Below, piece by piece: positions 27,140 to 35,971 of a stretch of 64,000 nt of DNA. Where the stretch lies: assembly GCA_937890595.1 (NCBI GenBank), contig CALADM010000020.1:26231-90230 (forward strand). The letters run 5' to 3'. The notes below the pieces were generated by a model, which saw only the letters and a program-made list of their open reading frames with translations, was not told the DNA's origin and ran no database searches. Position numbers and translations under genes: made by a program. This DNA comes from CAJMNU01 sp905214855 (GTDB taxonomy: Bacteria > Bacillota > Clostridia > Lachnospirales > Lachnospiraceae). Numbering within the stretch: the stretch's first letter is position 1; every line of letters starts with the position of its first letter.

Positions 27140-29002
27140 TCAATGATATTCTTGTTTTTTTCTGCTTTCAAAATAAATAAACTGATCGATCGTATCCAAA
27201 ATATCCTTAAAATCTTCTCTTGGAGCAATCCGGATATATTCTTCAAGGATTTCATTTTCACGATCACGATATGGTCCATAAAAAATATCATACAGATTGT
27301 GTCCCCGCAGATAGATCCGGATCTCTTCCATATGATCTTTGATATCCTCTGCTGTCTCCAGATCTTTCCCCAGCACCTCACGCAAATGTTTACCACTGGT
27401 CAGGCGATGCAGATATTCCTTCCATTTTTGGAGCAATCTCTCATAAAATTCTTCCTGTGAAGAAACAATTCTCAATTTTTCCATCACTGAGGGATTTAAA
27501 AAATAATTTTCAAAGGAATAATATTTCAAGATCAACACATTTTTTTCTGTCACTCTGGGCAATTTATCCACATCTTCCATTCCTCTGTCTTCATAATAAC
27601 GGCATAACTGGTCTTTTAATGCTGTACGATCTTTTCCATCTCCATCTCGTATCATAAGGAACTGATCTTTTAAATATATTTGATTGATATACTTTAAATT
27701 TGCATATGTTTTGATATTGGTGCAACTATTCGTTGTAATAATTGCGATTCTGGAGAGTCTACCCTCTAGGTCATAGGTTTCTGAATAATAATGTCTAATC
27801 AATAGCGGCAGACGGCTCTTATCCTGTTTTCCCTCCACAATAAATACAAAATCTACATTCATCAGATCATTGGCTGTATAACCCAGATCATCCAAGATAC
27901 GACTGATATCCGTTTTCTCACAGACTGCCGAATATCCGTCTTCCTGCAATACCATCTGACGGATCTGTCTAGAATTAAAATTGGGAAGCAGATTGGGGGA
28001 ATGTGTTGAAAATATCACCTGCATATTTTGGGAAATGCGGTATAAAATCTCTCCGGAACGTTTCTGCATCTGCGGATGAAGAAAGATCTCTGGCTCTTCG
28101 ATCAAGACAACCGCAGGGAAACGCATTCTTTCTCTGGCATAAGTTTCCAAAAGAGACAACATATAGATCATGCGCATTCCTTTTCCAATATTTTCGATCG
28201 GTTTCATACTGTTTTGTCTTGGATTATAGAGCTGTGCTGTCACCTGCAGCATTCTGTCCATATCATGATCCATAGAATAGACAATCTCATTCTGCCCTCC
28301 ATTGCGCCGAAATGTCTCATTGACATTTTTAGAGAAACTATCCAGATTTAACTGATATAACTTATAATCCAGCAGTTTTGCCGCCTCCAGCACATTCATG
28401 TCCTGCGGTCTTTTCTGATCGATCAGACCAATGCAGGAAAAACAATGATTGCAAAGTTTCGCCTGATCGAACATACAAGTCTTAGAACGCATCCGTTTCA
28501 ATAGCTCATCTTCCTGCATCATCAGAAGTTCTCCCTGAAACTGTTCCAGATTTCTCCCAACATCAATATGAAAGATTTGAGGGAGGATTTCTTTTATATA
28601 AGGATTGTCTTTTTTATATCCATCAAAATACCGAATTTTTCCCTCACGGTTCATGATCCATGTAAAAGTCAGATTTCCCATCTGATAAGACGGAAGTTTT
28701 TTTTGTACGTCCCTTTTCCATGTACAAAAACGCTTATATTGACTGATCTTTCCCTGACGATGGAAAATCTCCAGATCTCTGTCTGTCATTTCAAGGGTCA
28801 TTGTAATCTCTATATTTGGATAATTTTCAAAAAAATCATCCAAACAGACACTATAATGTCCTAAAGCAGCTCGGATTGCTTCCAATGCCGCTGTTTTTCC
28901 TGTATTGTTCTTTCCCACAAAAATCAATGCATTTTCTATGTCCAAAATCTCCATATCTCGAATTGACTTAAAATTTCGGATCCAGATCCTAGTAATTTTC
29001 AA
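27140..29002 (-). CDS. OLD-family ATP-dependent endonuclease
   Basis: 620 residues. ABC-type ATPase fused to a TOPRIM nuclease, the class 1 OLD architecture. Walker A GKNNTGKT (30-37), signature region ENIGKGMRM (270-278), Walker B VVLIEEPEIFLHP (about 298-310), switch His STHSP (332-336), TOPRIM FIVEGKQD (387-394) and IRDGDGKDR. An uncommon insertion carries four cysteines (176, 184, 187, 190: CMFD...LCNHCFSC), likely a zinc or Fe-S site. The start codon is TTG; AGGTGGTGAG lies 5 nt before it. Between nth and a GNAT gene, no UvrD-like partner, so it is not a Gabija pair. DNA repair or anti-phage role is inference. Confidence 0.85.
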   Translation of the reverse strand: MKITRIWIRNFKSIRDMEILDIENALIFVGKNNTGKTAALEAIRAALGHYSVCLDDFFENYPNIEITMTLEMTDRDLEIFHRQGKISQYKRFCTWKRDVQKKLPSYQMGNLTFTWIMNREGKIRYFDGYKKDNPYIKEILPQIFHIDVGRNLEQFQGELLMMQEDELLKRMRSKTCMFDQAKLCNHCFSCIGLIDQKRPQDMNVLEAAKLLDYKLYQLNLDSFSKNVNETFRRNGGQNEIVYSMDHDMDRMLQVTAQLYNPRQNSMKPIENIGKGMRMIYMLSLLETYARERMRFPAVVLIEEPEIFLHPQMQKRSGEILYRISQNMQVIFSTHSPNLLPNFNSRQIRQMVLQEDGYSAVCEKTDISRILDDLGYTANDLMNVDFVFIVEGKQDKSRLPLLIRHYYSETYDLEGRLSRIAIITTNSCTNIKTYANLKYINQIYLKDQFLMIRDGDGKDRTALKDQLCRYYEDRGMEDVDKLPRVTEKNVLILKYYSFENYFLNPSVMEKLRIVSSQEEFYERLLQKWKEYLHRLTSGKHLREVLGKDLETAEDIKDHMEEIRIYLRGHNLYDIFYGPYRDRENEILEEYIRIAPREDFKDILDTIDQFIYFESRKKQEYH

Positions 29003-29061
29003 TCTTTCTCACCACCTTTCAGAAAACTCCACAGCCCTCTCCAAAACGGTTTATGAAAACA

Positions 29062-29091
29062 CAGGGGTCAAAAAACTATTTTGACCCCCTG
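29062..29091. terminator. Hairpin terminator after the GNAT gene
   Basis: CAGGGGTCAAAA and TTTTGACCCCCTG arms with a 5-nt loop (one extra C). T-rich on the minus strand but without a long uninterrupted U-run, so efficiency is uncertain. Confidence 0.6.
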
Positions 29092-29178
29092 TTATATATC
29101 TGTTTTTAGTGTATTTATTTTACATCGTATAGCAACTCAAATAAGATTTAATTTCAAATCGTTTAATCCCATACATTC

Positions 29179-29814
29179 TTATTGTACCTCACGGATCAGA
29201 CAATACTGCTTTAGATCAAAATTTTTCTTCAAAATGCCATACACCTTAAATCCAAATTTTTGATAAAATTCTACATTTTTTTCATTGTGTGTTTCCAGTG
29301 AGATCATCATTTTATGTGCATTGGCGTAATCGATCGCCTCTTTTAAAAGCTCTGCCGCAATCCCATGATGCTGCATTTTGGGATCTACTGCCAGATAAAT
29401 AATATGCAATCTTTGTTTTTGATGAAGCTGATCTGTCCAGCTTGAATTCAGATAATCCTCTCCCTTTAAAAAATTGTAGAATGTCTTCAAAGAAGGATCT
29501 TCCCTGATCAAATATGTATCCGTGTGCAGCACTGCTTTTGCTTCTGATAAAAAGAAACGAAACATATTGTATGGTTCTGTCTCATCTGAAACAACAAGTA
29601 CCCCATTTAGATTGCTGCTGTCTGCAAAAATCTCACATGTCTCATAAAATTCATTCATATCACAATGGAACAATTCCGGCATCAGCCGTTCCCTCACATC
29701 TGCGTCCGGTATCAATGTCTGATACAAGGGATCATGGGCAAAACAGACATTTAACATAGTTTCCAGTTTCGGCAGATCTTCCTTCTGTACACGATATAGT
29801 TTTTCACTGTCCAT
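29179..29814 (-). CDS. GNAT-family N-acetyltransferase
   Basis: 211 residues. Acetyl-CoA-dependent acyltransferase fold: IIYLAVDPKMQHHGIAAELL is the cofactor-binding motif A, and SLETHNEKNVEFYQKFGFKVY is motif B. Substrate unknown. AAAGGTG lies 10 nt before the ATG. Stand-alone gene between the OLD nuclease and the M28 peptidase. Confidence 0.85.
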   Translation of the reverse strand: MDSEKLYRVQKEDLPKLETMLNVCFAHDPLYQTLIPDADVRERLMPELFHCDMNEFYETCEIFADSSNLNGVLVVSDETEPYNMFRFFLSEAKAVLHTDTYLIREDPSLKTFYNFLKGEDYLNSSWTDQLHQKQRLHIIYLAVDPKMQHHGIAAELLKEAIDYANAHKMMISLETHNEKNVEFYQKFGFKVYGILKKNFDLKQYCLIREVQ

Positions 29815-29885
29815 AATTTTTCTGCACCTTTCTCTGGTACGTTCTTCCTTTCCCTTAACATTGCTTTTTTATCTATATTGCCTCA

Positions 29886-32024
29886 TTACAGCTGGCTTTC
29901 TGACAAAAAAGACCCTCTCACAACATCCGTCATCTTTTCAAGCTCTTTCTCCAAAAGACCACATTGTCTTCTATATCCTGCTTTCAAATATTGGATTTCC
30001 TCACTAAAATCGGGATCTTCCATGTTTTGTTTCTTTAACAGATTTTTTACCAGATGATACAGATTGGCATGTTCCATAAGTCTGTGATATCCCCATTTCA
30101 GTCTGTCTTTAGGCTGATGAAGGACATATTCCGTAAAATGATCATATACCTGCTCATCAAACATAAACGCATATGCATTATTATCTATCTGATACAGTTT
30201 TTCCAGAGCCTGAGACAGTTCCTTTTTTGAAAGATGATATATCGCATTCTCCAGCAGCTGCAGATTCTTCCCAATGATCTCATGTGGATACAATACATTT
30301 CCATACCAGTCAATACGCACAAATGTGTCCTGTTCCAATTTGAATTTTTTTAACAGCAATTTCTCTTTTTCCCGAAGTTCCTGATAACAATGTTCTGCCT
30401 GCTCTTTCTGACCAGAAGACAAGTATCCTGCATAGCGCTCATTCTGTTTCTCTAAGTTCTCATACTCTGCCTGTTCATATGTCCCAGCCATCTCAAAAAC
30501 TTTTTGCGCTTTCTGCATGATAGTCTGAAGCTGTTCAGATTCGTTTTTCCATCCCTCTCCCAACACTTTGGACACTTTCAACGGCATTTTTTCTGCCGCT
30601 CTTCTCATTACTGGAGCAAAATTCAGCGGCACAACTGCTGTACGGTCTAACGCCTCGATCAAAAGGACAAACAGCTCATGATGAAATCTGTATACTTTTT
30701 CATCATAATACATATCATTATCAAACTGAGAGTGATAATGTGTCTCCATAAAACTTCCACCCGTGAAATCATTCACCATAGAAGGAATTCCTGCGATCGC
30801 CATAGAAAAATCATCTGACCATGTCTCGATCGGAGCCGTTATCTTTGTTTCCTGCGGATATGCCTCTGTCATTGAAATTTCCTGCAAAGTTTTTAAATAT
30901 GTTTCCAAAAACGCTGTATACTCATAACAGCTTCTAATCCGCGCCCTCGTTCCATGTGCCAGTGCCGGCAATTCAAAATTCAGATCTGCGATCACCTGCC
31001 CTGCCCATTCCGGATGAGCTGTCATCACTTGCTCGTATGCCCCAGTAGACCAGTCAAAATTGGAATCCACGACTCCCCACTCTTCTGCTGCCATGGCACA
31101 AAACAAAATGGTATTATTGGGCTGCATCTTGCTCTCTAAAAGTGCTTTTGCAATCCCAAACATCATCGATACTGCTGTATTATCATCCTGAAATCCGCTG
31201 AAATAGGAATCATAATGTGCAGATAACAACACAATACGGTCTGGGTGTTTTCCCGGAATACACCCTGTAATGTTATAAGTCACACAGTCTCTTTTGACCT
31301 GTGTATCCGCATCCAGATGAACCCTGATCTCTTCATTTTTCTCTAACAGATGCTTTAAATCCCGTGCGTCTTTTCTGGATATGGAAAACGCTGGGGCATC
31401 CTCAGGACCTGCAATATCCTGTGCATTCAAAGCCTCGTCATCAATCTCACCATATCCGCCTGTCTGGACTGCGATCACAGCTTTTGCGCCTTTTAAATGT
31501 GCCTGATACACAGGATAGTTGATCCACCATTCATTTCTCTGGTTGATCTCCACTAACACCAATTTTCCTGTAACATCTTTTCCCTCATATTCTTTTTCTG
31601 TCCCTTTTCCAAGATACATCAAAGAATACTCCTCAAACCCATCTGTCACCATAGTAGTTTGATATGCACCCAAAAGGATTTGTTTCTCTCTGCCATCTTC
31701 CAATGTATAAGAGAGAACTGCTTTTTTAAATTCCCATCCATCTACCCTAACAGCATCCTTTGTCACAGATGACAAACCTAATTTTTGCATCTCACATTTT
31801 AACATCTCACCTGTCTCAAATTCTGCCCTAGAACCTGCCGGACGGTATCCCAATTCCTTATTAGAACGAAACTGTTCCATACGTTTTGCCAATCCATAGG
31901 AATATCCGATATCCAAATGTTCCAGTATCCTCGTCTGCACTGCACTTGGATTATTCTTTATCTTGTTCTGTGTGTTCCCAATCGCTTTTTCTTCTTGTTC
32001 TTCCTCTAAATCTTCCATCAGCAT
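29886..32024 (-). CDS. M28-family aminopeptidase
   Basis: 712 residues. Zinc aminopeptidase with a PA-type insert. Metal motifs LSAHYDSYFSGFQDDNTA and CAMAAEEWG are intact, with a third ligand likely in GSFMETHYHSQFDNDM. No signal peptide or membrane segment, so it is probably cytoplasmic, unlike most secreted M28 enzymes. The N-terminal about 30 residues are Glu-rich. The C-terminal 250 residues are helical and of unknown role. GGAG is 4-5 nt before the ATG. Own promoter at 32054-32082. Confidence 0.88.
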   Translation of the reverse strand: MLMEDLEEEQEEKAIGNTQNKIKNNPSAVQTRILEHLDIGYSYGLAKRMEQFRSNKELGYRPAGSRAEFETGEMLKCEMQKLGLSSVTKDAVRVDGWEFKKAVLSYTLEDGREKQILLGAYQTTMVTDGFEEYSLMYLGKGTEKEYEGKDVTGKLVLVEINQRNEWWINYPVYQAHLKGAKAVIAVQTGGYGEIDDEALNAQDIAGPEDAPAFSISRKDARDLKHLLEKNEEIRVHLDADTQVKRDCVTYNITGCIPGKHPDRIVLLSAHYDSYFSGFQDDNTAVSMMFGIAKALLESKMQPNNTILFCAMAAEEWGVVDSNFDWSTGAYEQVMTAHPEWAGQVIADLNFELPALAHGTRARIRSCYEYTAFLETYLKTLQEISMTEAYPQETKITAPIETWSDDFSMAIAGIPSMVNDFTGGSFMETHYHSQFDNDMYYDEKVYRFHHELFVLLIEALDRTAVVPLNFAPVMRRAAEKMPLKVSKVLGEGWKNESEQLQTIMQKAQKVFEMAGTYEQAEYENLEKQNERYAGYLSSGQKEQAEHCYQELREKEKLLLKKFKLEQDTFVRIDWYGNVLYPHEIIGKNLQLLENAIYHLSKKELSQALEKLYQIDNNAYAFMFDEQVYDHFTEYVLHQPKDRLKWGYHRLMEHANLYHLVKNLLKKQNMEDPDFSEEIQYLKAGYRRQCGLLEKELEKMTDVVRGSFLSESQL

Positions 32025-32053
32025 ACATCTCCAAAATTCTTTTCTGCGGCTTC

Positions 32054-32082
32054 ATTATAACACTGCTTTTTAAGATACACAA
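32054..32082 (-). promoter_or_regulatory. Sigma-A-type promoter of the M28 peptidase gene
   Basis: Minus strand TTGTGT (32077-32082), 17-bp spacer, TATAAT (32054-32059), 30 bp before the start codon. It separates the peptidase from the riboswitch operon upstream. Confidence 0.65.
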
Positions 32083-32137
32083 GCAAGAATCCTCTGGCTG
32101 ATCCTTCTGAGATCTTTCACGTTTTCATGTTTCTATA

Positions 32138-33436
32138 TTACAAAGATACATTCTCTTTTGCCCTTGCTCTCCTATCTTTTATGGATACAATGACAGGCAC
32201 CATAAACATTGCCAAGATTCCGCCTGCGAACCCATTATTATACAAATTCATCCCCGCATATACACTTCCCACATTCAAAGCAAGGGAAGAGTGTAAAAAT
32301 CCTGCGATGATCCCTGCCAAAATGCCAAACTCTCCTGCAATCGGAGCTAAAGTGGTAGAAAAAAGAAGCGCTAACATCGGTCCCGGATCTGTGATATTCC
32401 ATTTCTTCAAAAAGCTTGCCAAAAGAACACCAAACATGATTGGCATGATATTGCGGAGGTGTTTTCCCGTTGCACTAAAACCAACTATCGTAAAAATGCC
32501 TCCCAATGTCGGACCATTCAATTCTCCTCCTACCAAGATCACAAAGGACATTGCAAATAGACCATTGATCCCCATATTCACCAAAACCGGTGCCATACCT
32601 TCACTCTTGACATAATCCGTTCCACCAATCCCATATGTGGACAGGATATGACGATAGCGTTCTATCACATGATCAGAAAGGAAAAATGGTATGAGGATCA
32701 AACCTGAAAAAAAGATCAGAAGCAAAACCAAAAACAGGTCATTATACCCTGTTGCCCAAATCGATCGACTTTCTGTCTGGATTCCAAAGGATTTGAATAA
32801 CGACATAACCACTGTAGCAATAATACCAGCTGAAAAGCCTACATTATATAAAGAATATCCTTTGTGGCTATAATGGACATGCGTAGAAAGCGGAGGAAGG
32901 ACAAACCCAATCCCGATTCCCACAACAACACTCAAAAGAAGTCTCCACAGAATCGGCAGATGTCCGATCTGCATGACCTGAGTAATGATCGGAGATAAAC
33001 TTGTCCCATAAAATCCAATATAAATATAATTTTTGATGGAAGTCTTATGGTATCTTGCATATACTGCCACTCCTAAAAGAATGGTCCAGATATTCAGGAT
33101 ATTTTTACCAAACAGCGAAAAACCGAACATCAAACAACAGGAAGTGATCGTATGCCCATCCATCTCCATGCCCAAATGATATAAGATCCAAATACACAGA
33201 TATGTCAAACTGCTTGCATTTAAGAGAGCCGCACTCACTCCTCCAACCACAATATAATCTGTGATAAGGAAATCAGGTTCTTTCATAATTTGGATCATCC
33301 CCCGCATGATCTCAGCAGGAGGCTGCAAAACCAGCGCAACCAGCATGAAAAAGGTGGGGAGCAACATAAGCAGGCGGAATCGCTGTGCATTGCTGAATCT
33401 TCTTCCTCTTTGTGACAAATCTGGTATTTTTCTCAT
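32138..33436 (-). CDS. DUF1576-family multipass membrane protein
   Basis: 432 residues with about ten to twelve hydrophobic segments and a charged N-terminus (MRKIPDLSQRGRRF). The family has no assigned function; glycine-rich membrane stretches suggest a transporter or channel. GGGGGA lies 5 nt before the ATG. It starts only 39 bp after the ABC ATPase stop with no terminator between, so it probably belongs to the cobalamin-riboswitch operon; this makes a role in corrinoid or cobalt handling worth testing. Confidence 0.75.
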   Translation of the reverse strand: MRKIPDLSQRGRRFSNAQRFRLLMLLPTFFMLVALVLQPPAEIMRGMIQIMKEPDFLITDYIVVGGVSAALLNASSLTYLCIWILYHLGMEMDGHTITSCCLMFGFSLFGKNILNIWTILLGVAVYARYHKTSIKNYIYIGFYGTSLSPIITQVMQIGHLPILWRLLLSVVVGIGIGFVLPPLSTHVHYSHKGYSLYNVGFSAGIIATVVMSLFKSFGIQTESRSIWATGYNDLFLVLLLIFFSGLILIPFFLSDHVIERYRHILSTYGIGGTDYVKSEGMAPVLVNMGINGLFAMSFVILVGGELNGPTLGGIFTIVGFSATGKHLRNIMPIMFGVLLASFLKKWNITDPGPMLALLFSTTLAPIAGEFGILAGIIAGFLHSSLALNVGSVYAGMNLYNNGFAGGILAMFMVPVIVSIKDRRARAKENVSL

Positions 33437-33475
33437 CTTATTCCCCCATCATTCTTTTATTATATCGTGACTTCA

Positions 33476-34660
33476 TCACTCAATAATTTCGCCGTTCGTC
33501 AAGAGCGAACAAGCTCCCTCTGACTCTCTTGCGCTCATTATATCATAAAACTCAACTTTTTTACCTATTTTGAATGCATAATCCAATAATTCTTCATTTG
33601 CCTTTTCTAATGTTCCAAAATGTCTCTTGCAGCAGATTACTTTTTTACAAGAATTTAGGCTTTTTTTGGCAGTTTCCAGTGTACTAAGTTTGATAGGCTC
33701 AAAATTTTCCTCCTCCACTACACAGACAGCAAGCGCTTTTGCAGATGGATAATCCAGATCCTGACCAAATAAAATCCCAGTAGAAAATGGGATTCTCTCT
33801 CTTTGTAGCTGCCGATACAACATCCTACCGCTTCCGCCCCCCGCTATCACAAAGACTTCCGCTTCTCCTTTTGATGCCTCTAACTCCATACTCCCATTCT
33901 CTTCATCAAAACTTCCTGTTCGAATCCCAAAAAGGCTGCTTATATATCCTGATGTAAAAATCTCCTGTGGCGTTCCAAAACGATCTGCATATGTACCGTT
34001 CAGACAGAGGATCTTATCCGAAACCCTCTCTGCCAGTTCCAGCTCATGCAAAGACATGATGACTGTCAGCCCTTTTTTATGACGCATCTCCTGCAAAACA
34101 GACAAAAACTCCAATTTATATTTGATATCTAAAAAAGAAGTCGGCTCATCCAAAATGATCAGTTCTGGTTCCTGACAGATGGCACGGGCCAGCATCACAC
34201 GCTGTTTTTGTCCATCGCTGATCTTAGTAAAATCGCGTTCCCGAATTGCTGTCACATGAACCAGATCCATAGATTCCTTCACGATCTTCTTATCCTGCTC
34301 TGATAGCTTTCCAAAATATCCTGTGTATGGGTAACGTCCCGTTGACACGACATCTTCACAGGTCATTTTCTCTGTCTGAAGTCTTTCTGTGAGAAGGACT
34401 GACATAGTCTGTGCCAATGTTTTTGCAGACATGTCTGCCAGATTTTCGTTTCCAAGACAAACTGTCCCACTTATAGGACTCAGCTGCCTTGCTATACTCT
34501 TTAAAACTGTAGATTTTCCAGCTCCATTCGGTCCGATCAGAGTGAGGATCTCCCCTTTTTTCAAACCAATACGGATATTTTCGATCAAAGGTATTCCATG
34601 ATAGCCAACACTCAATCGCTCTGTCTCAAAATACAACTGTGTTCTGTCTGTTTCCATCAT
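33476..34660 (-). CDS. Iron/corrinoid-type ABC transporter ATPase with C-terminal extension
   Basis: 394 residues. The first about 255 residues are a FecE/BtuD-type ATPase: Walker A IGPNGAGKST, signature ISDGQKQRV, Walker B LIILDEPTSFLD, switch MSLHE. The last about 135 residues add a domain with VFVIAGGGSGRMLYRQLQ and later CCKRHFG, an alpha/beta Rossmann-like pattern not found in BtuD or FecE; it may sense a ligand. The ATG at 34660 has AGGTGAG 7 nt upstream; a GTG 4 codons earlier lies inside that ribosome site. Fourth gene after the cobalamin riboswitch. Confidence 0.88.
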   Translation of the reverse strand: MMETDRTQLYFETERLSVGYHGIPLIENIRIGLKKGEILTLIGPNGAGKSTVLKSIARQLSPISGTVCLGNENLADMSAKTLAQTMSVLLTERLQTEKMTCEDVVSTGRYPYTGYFGKLSEQDKKIVKESMDLVHVTAIRERDFTKISDGQKQRVMLARAICQEPELIILDEPTSFLDIKYKLEFLSVLQEMRHKKGLTVIMSLHELELAERVSDKILCLNGTYADRFGTPQEIFTSGYISSLFGIRTGSFDEENGSMELEASKGEAEVFVIAGGGSGRMLYRQLQRERIPFSTGILFGQDLDYPSAKALAVCVVEEENFEPIKLSTLETAKKSLNSCKKVICCKRHFGTLEKANEELLDYAFKIGKKVEFYDIMSARESEGACSLLTNGEIIE

Positions 34661-34803
34661 GTGTTCTCTCACCTTTTTGCCTTTCCTTCGCTCACTTCTT
34701 TGCTCTATATTCTGATCTGTTTTTTGGTATTTCTTCTTTTGTTACTTTTGTTATTTTTTTCATTTGCTGCTTTCTTTTTTGCTTGCTTTTCTACTTTTGT
34801 TGC

Positions 34804-35832
34804 TTACCGTCTCCTGCGCTTTATCATGATCCAGAGTACTACTGGTGCTCCAAATACCGCTGTCACAGTGCTGATACTCAATTCCGTTGGCGCAAACAAA
34901 CAGCGCGCCAATAGATCACAGAAAAGGCAGAACATACCTCCACCCAAAAAACATGCTGGTATCATAAAAATAGGTTTTACAGTCCCCAAAATCCCTTTCA
35001 TCAAATGCGGCACTGCTGTCCCAACAAAAGAAATCGGTCCTGCAAATGCTACCACACATGCAGACAAAGCACTGGATAGCACGATCATTGCAGCCCGCAG
35101 CAACCTGATATTCACGCCCAGATTCTGTGCATAGACTTCTCCTAGCTGGTATGCTCCCAATGGTTTAGATAATAAAAACACCAAGACAGATACCATTCCT
35201 ACCATCACAACTGTGACACCAACATTCTCCCAAGTCATTCCAGAGAAACTGCCTCTGGACCAATTGTGAAGATTGACGATCTCTGCATCACTTGCAAATG
35301 TCACAATAAACTCCGTGATCGCTGAACAAATATATCCCACCATCACTCCGCTGACGATCAGCATGGACATATTGCTGACCTTATAGGACATCAACAAAAC
35401 AAGCCCCATAGAAAACATTGCACCTATAAATGCCGCCATGATCAACGCTATCGAACTCATATGGATTCCTCTTCCAAGCAGGCATACCATCACCAATGCC
35501 ACTATCATTTTTGCACCAGAAGAAATCCCTAAAGTAAATGGTCCTGCAATCGGATTGTGAAAAAAAGTCTGCAGCAGATATCCCGCAAGCCCCAATGCAC
35601 CGCCAAGCAAAAATGCGGATACTGCTCTTGGAAAACGGATATCCCACAAGATACGGGATACTGTCTGGTCGATTTCTTTTCCCATACATGCACGTCCCAC
35701 CTCTTCCAATGAGATTTTCACACTTCCGATACAAATATTGCAGACTAAAAAAAGGATACTTCCTATGATTAAAAACACAAACGCGCCCCAACAGCGCCTT
35801 GTCCTATTTTTGTGTACGAGATTTTCGTCCGT
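34804..35832 (-). CDS. FecCD-family ABC transporter permease, start codon apparently ACG
   Basis: Eight to ten membrane helices, with the FecCD signatures FPRAVSAFLLGGALGLAG, TLGISSGAK, AGPISFVGTAVPHL. It forms the channel for iron-siderophore, haem or corrinoid uptake. The first usual start is a GTG at 35778 (324 residues) with no ribosome site. A strong GGAGAGG at 35840-35846 instead points, with 7 nt spacing, to an in-frame ACG at 35830-35832; the extra 18 residues (TDENLVHKNRTRRCWGAF) form the expected basic N-terminus before helix 1. I give the extended form. Either ACG is used, or an ATG has mutated, or there is a base error. Confidence 0.82.
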   Translation of the reverse strand, partial: TDENLVHKNRTRRCWGAFVFLIIGSILFLVCNICIGSVKISLEEVGRACMGKEIDQTVSRILWDIRFPRAVSAFLLGGALGLAGYLLQTFFHNPIAGPFTLGISSGAKMIVALVMVCLLGRGIHMSSIALIMAAFIGAMFSMGLVLLMSYKVSNMSMLIVSGVMVGYICSAITEFIVTFASDAEIVNLHNWSRGSFSGMTWENVGVTVVMVGMVSVLVFLLSKPLGAYQLGEVYAQNLGVNIRLLRAAMIVLSSALSACVVAFAGPISFVGTAVPHLMKGILGTVKPIFMIPACFLGGGMFCLFCDLLARCLFAPTELSISTVTAVFGAPVVLWIMIKRRRR

Positions 35833-35881
35833 TCTCTTTCCTCTCCTTTCCTTTCTGCTTGTACAAAGTCTTTCTTTTGTC

Positions 35882-35915
35882 TGTCAGAAATATATTCTAA
35901 ACATATCTTCTGACA
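35882..35915 (-). other. Intercistronic stem-loop
   Basis: TGTCAGAA and TTCTGACA arms with further AT pairing, in the 139-bp gap between the binding-protein and permease genes. No U-run follows, so it is more likely an mRNA-stabilising or processing hairpin that favours the binding protein than a terminator. Confidence 0.5.
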
Positions 35916-35971
35916 TATGATGTTCCTTGTTATCTTTTCTACTACAATATATTTATGGTTAATATCCCTTT

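Noticed and set aside
27140..29002. OLD nuclease as GajA of a Gabija defence system
   Set aside because: No UvrD/Rep-like helicase gene on either side; neighbours are nth and a GNAT gene.
34661..34803. Purine-rich tract between permease and ATPase as a gene or leader peptide
   Set aside because: Low-complexity sequence with no ribosome site or conserved-looking ORF.
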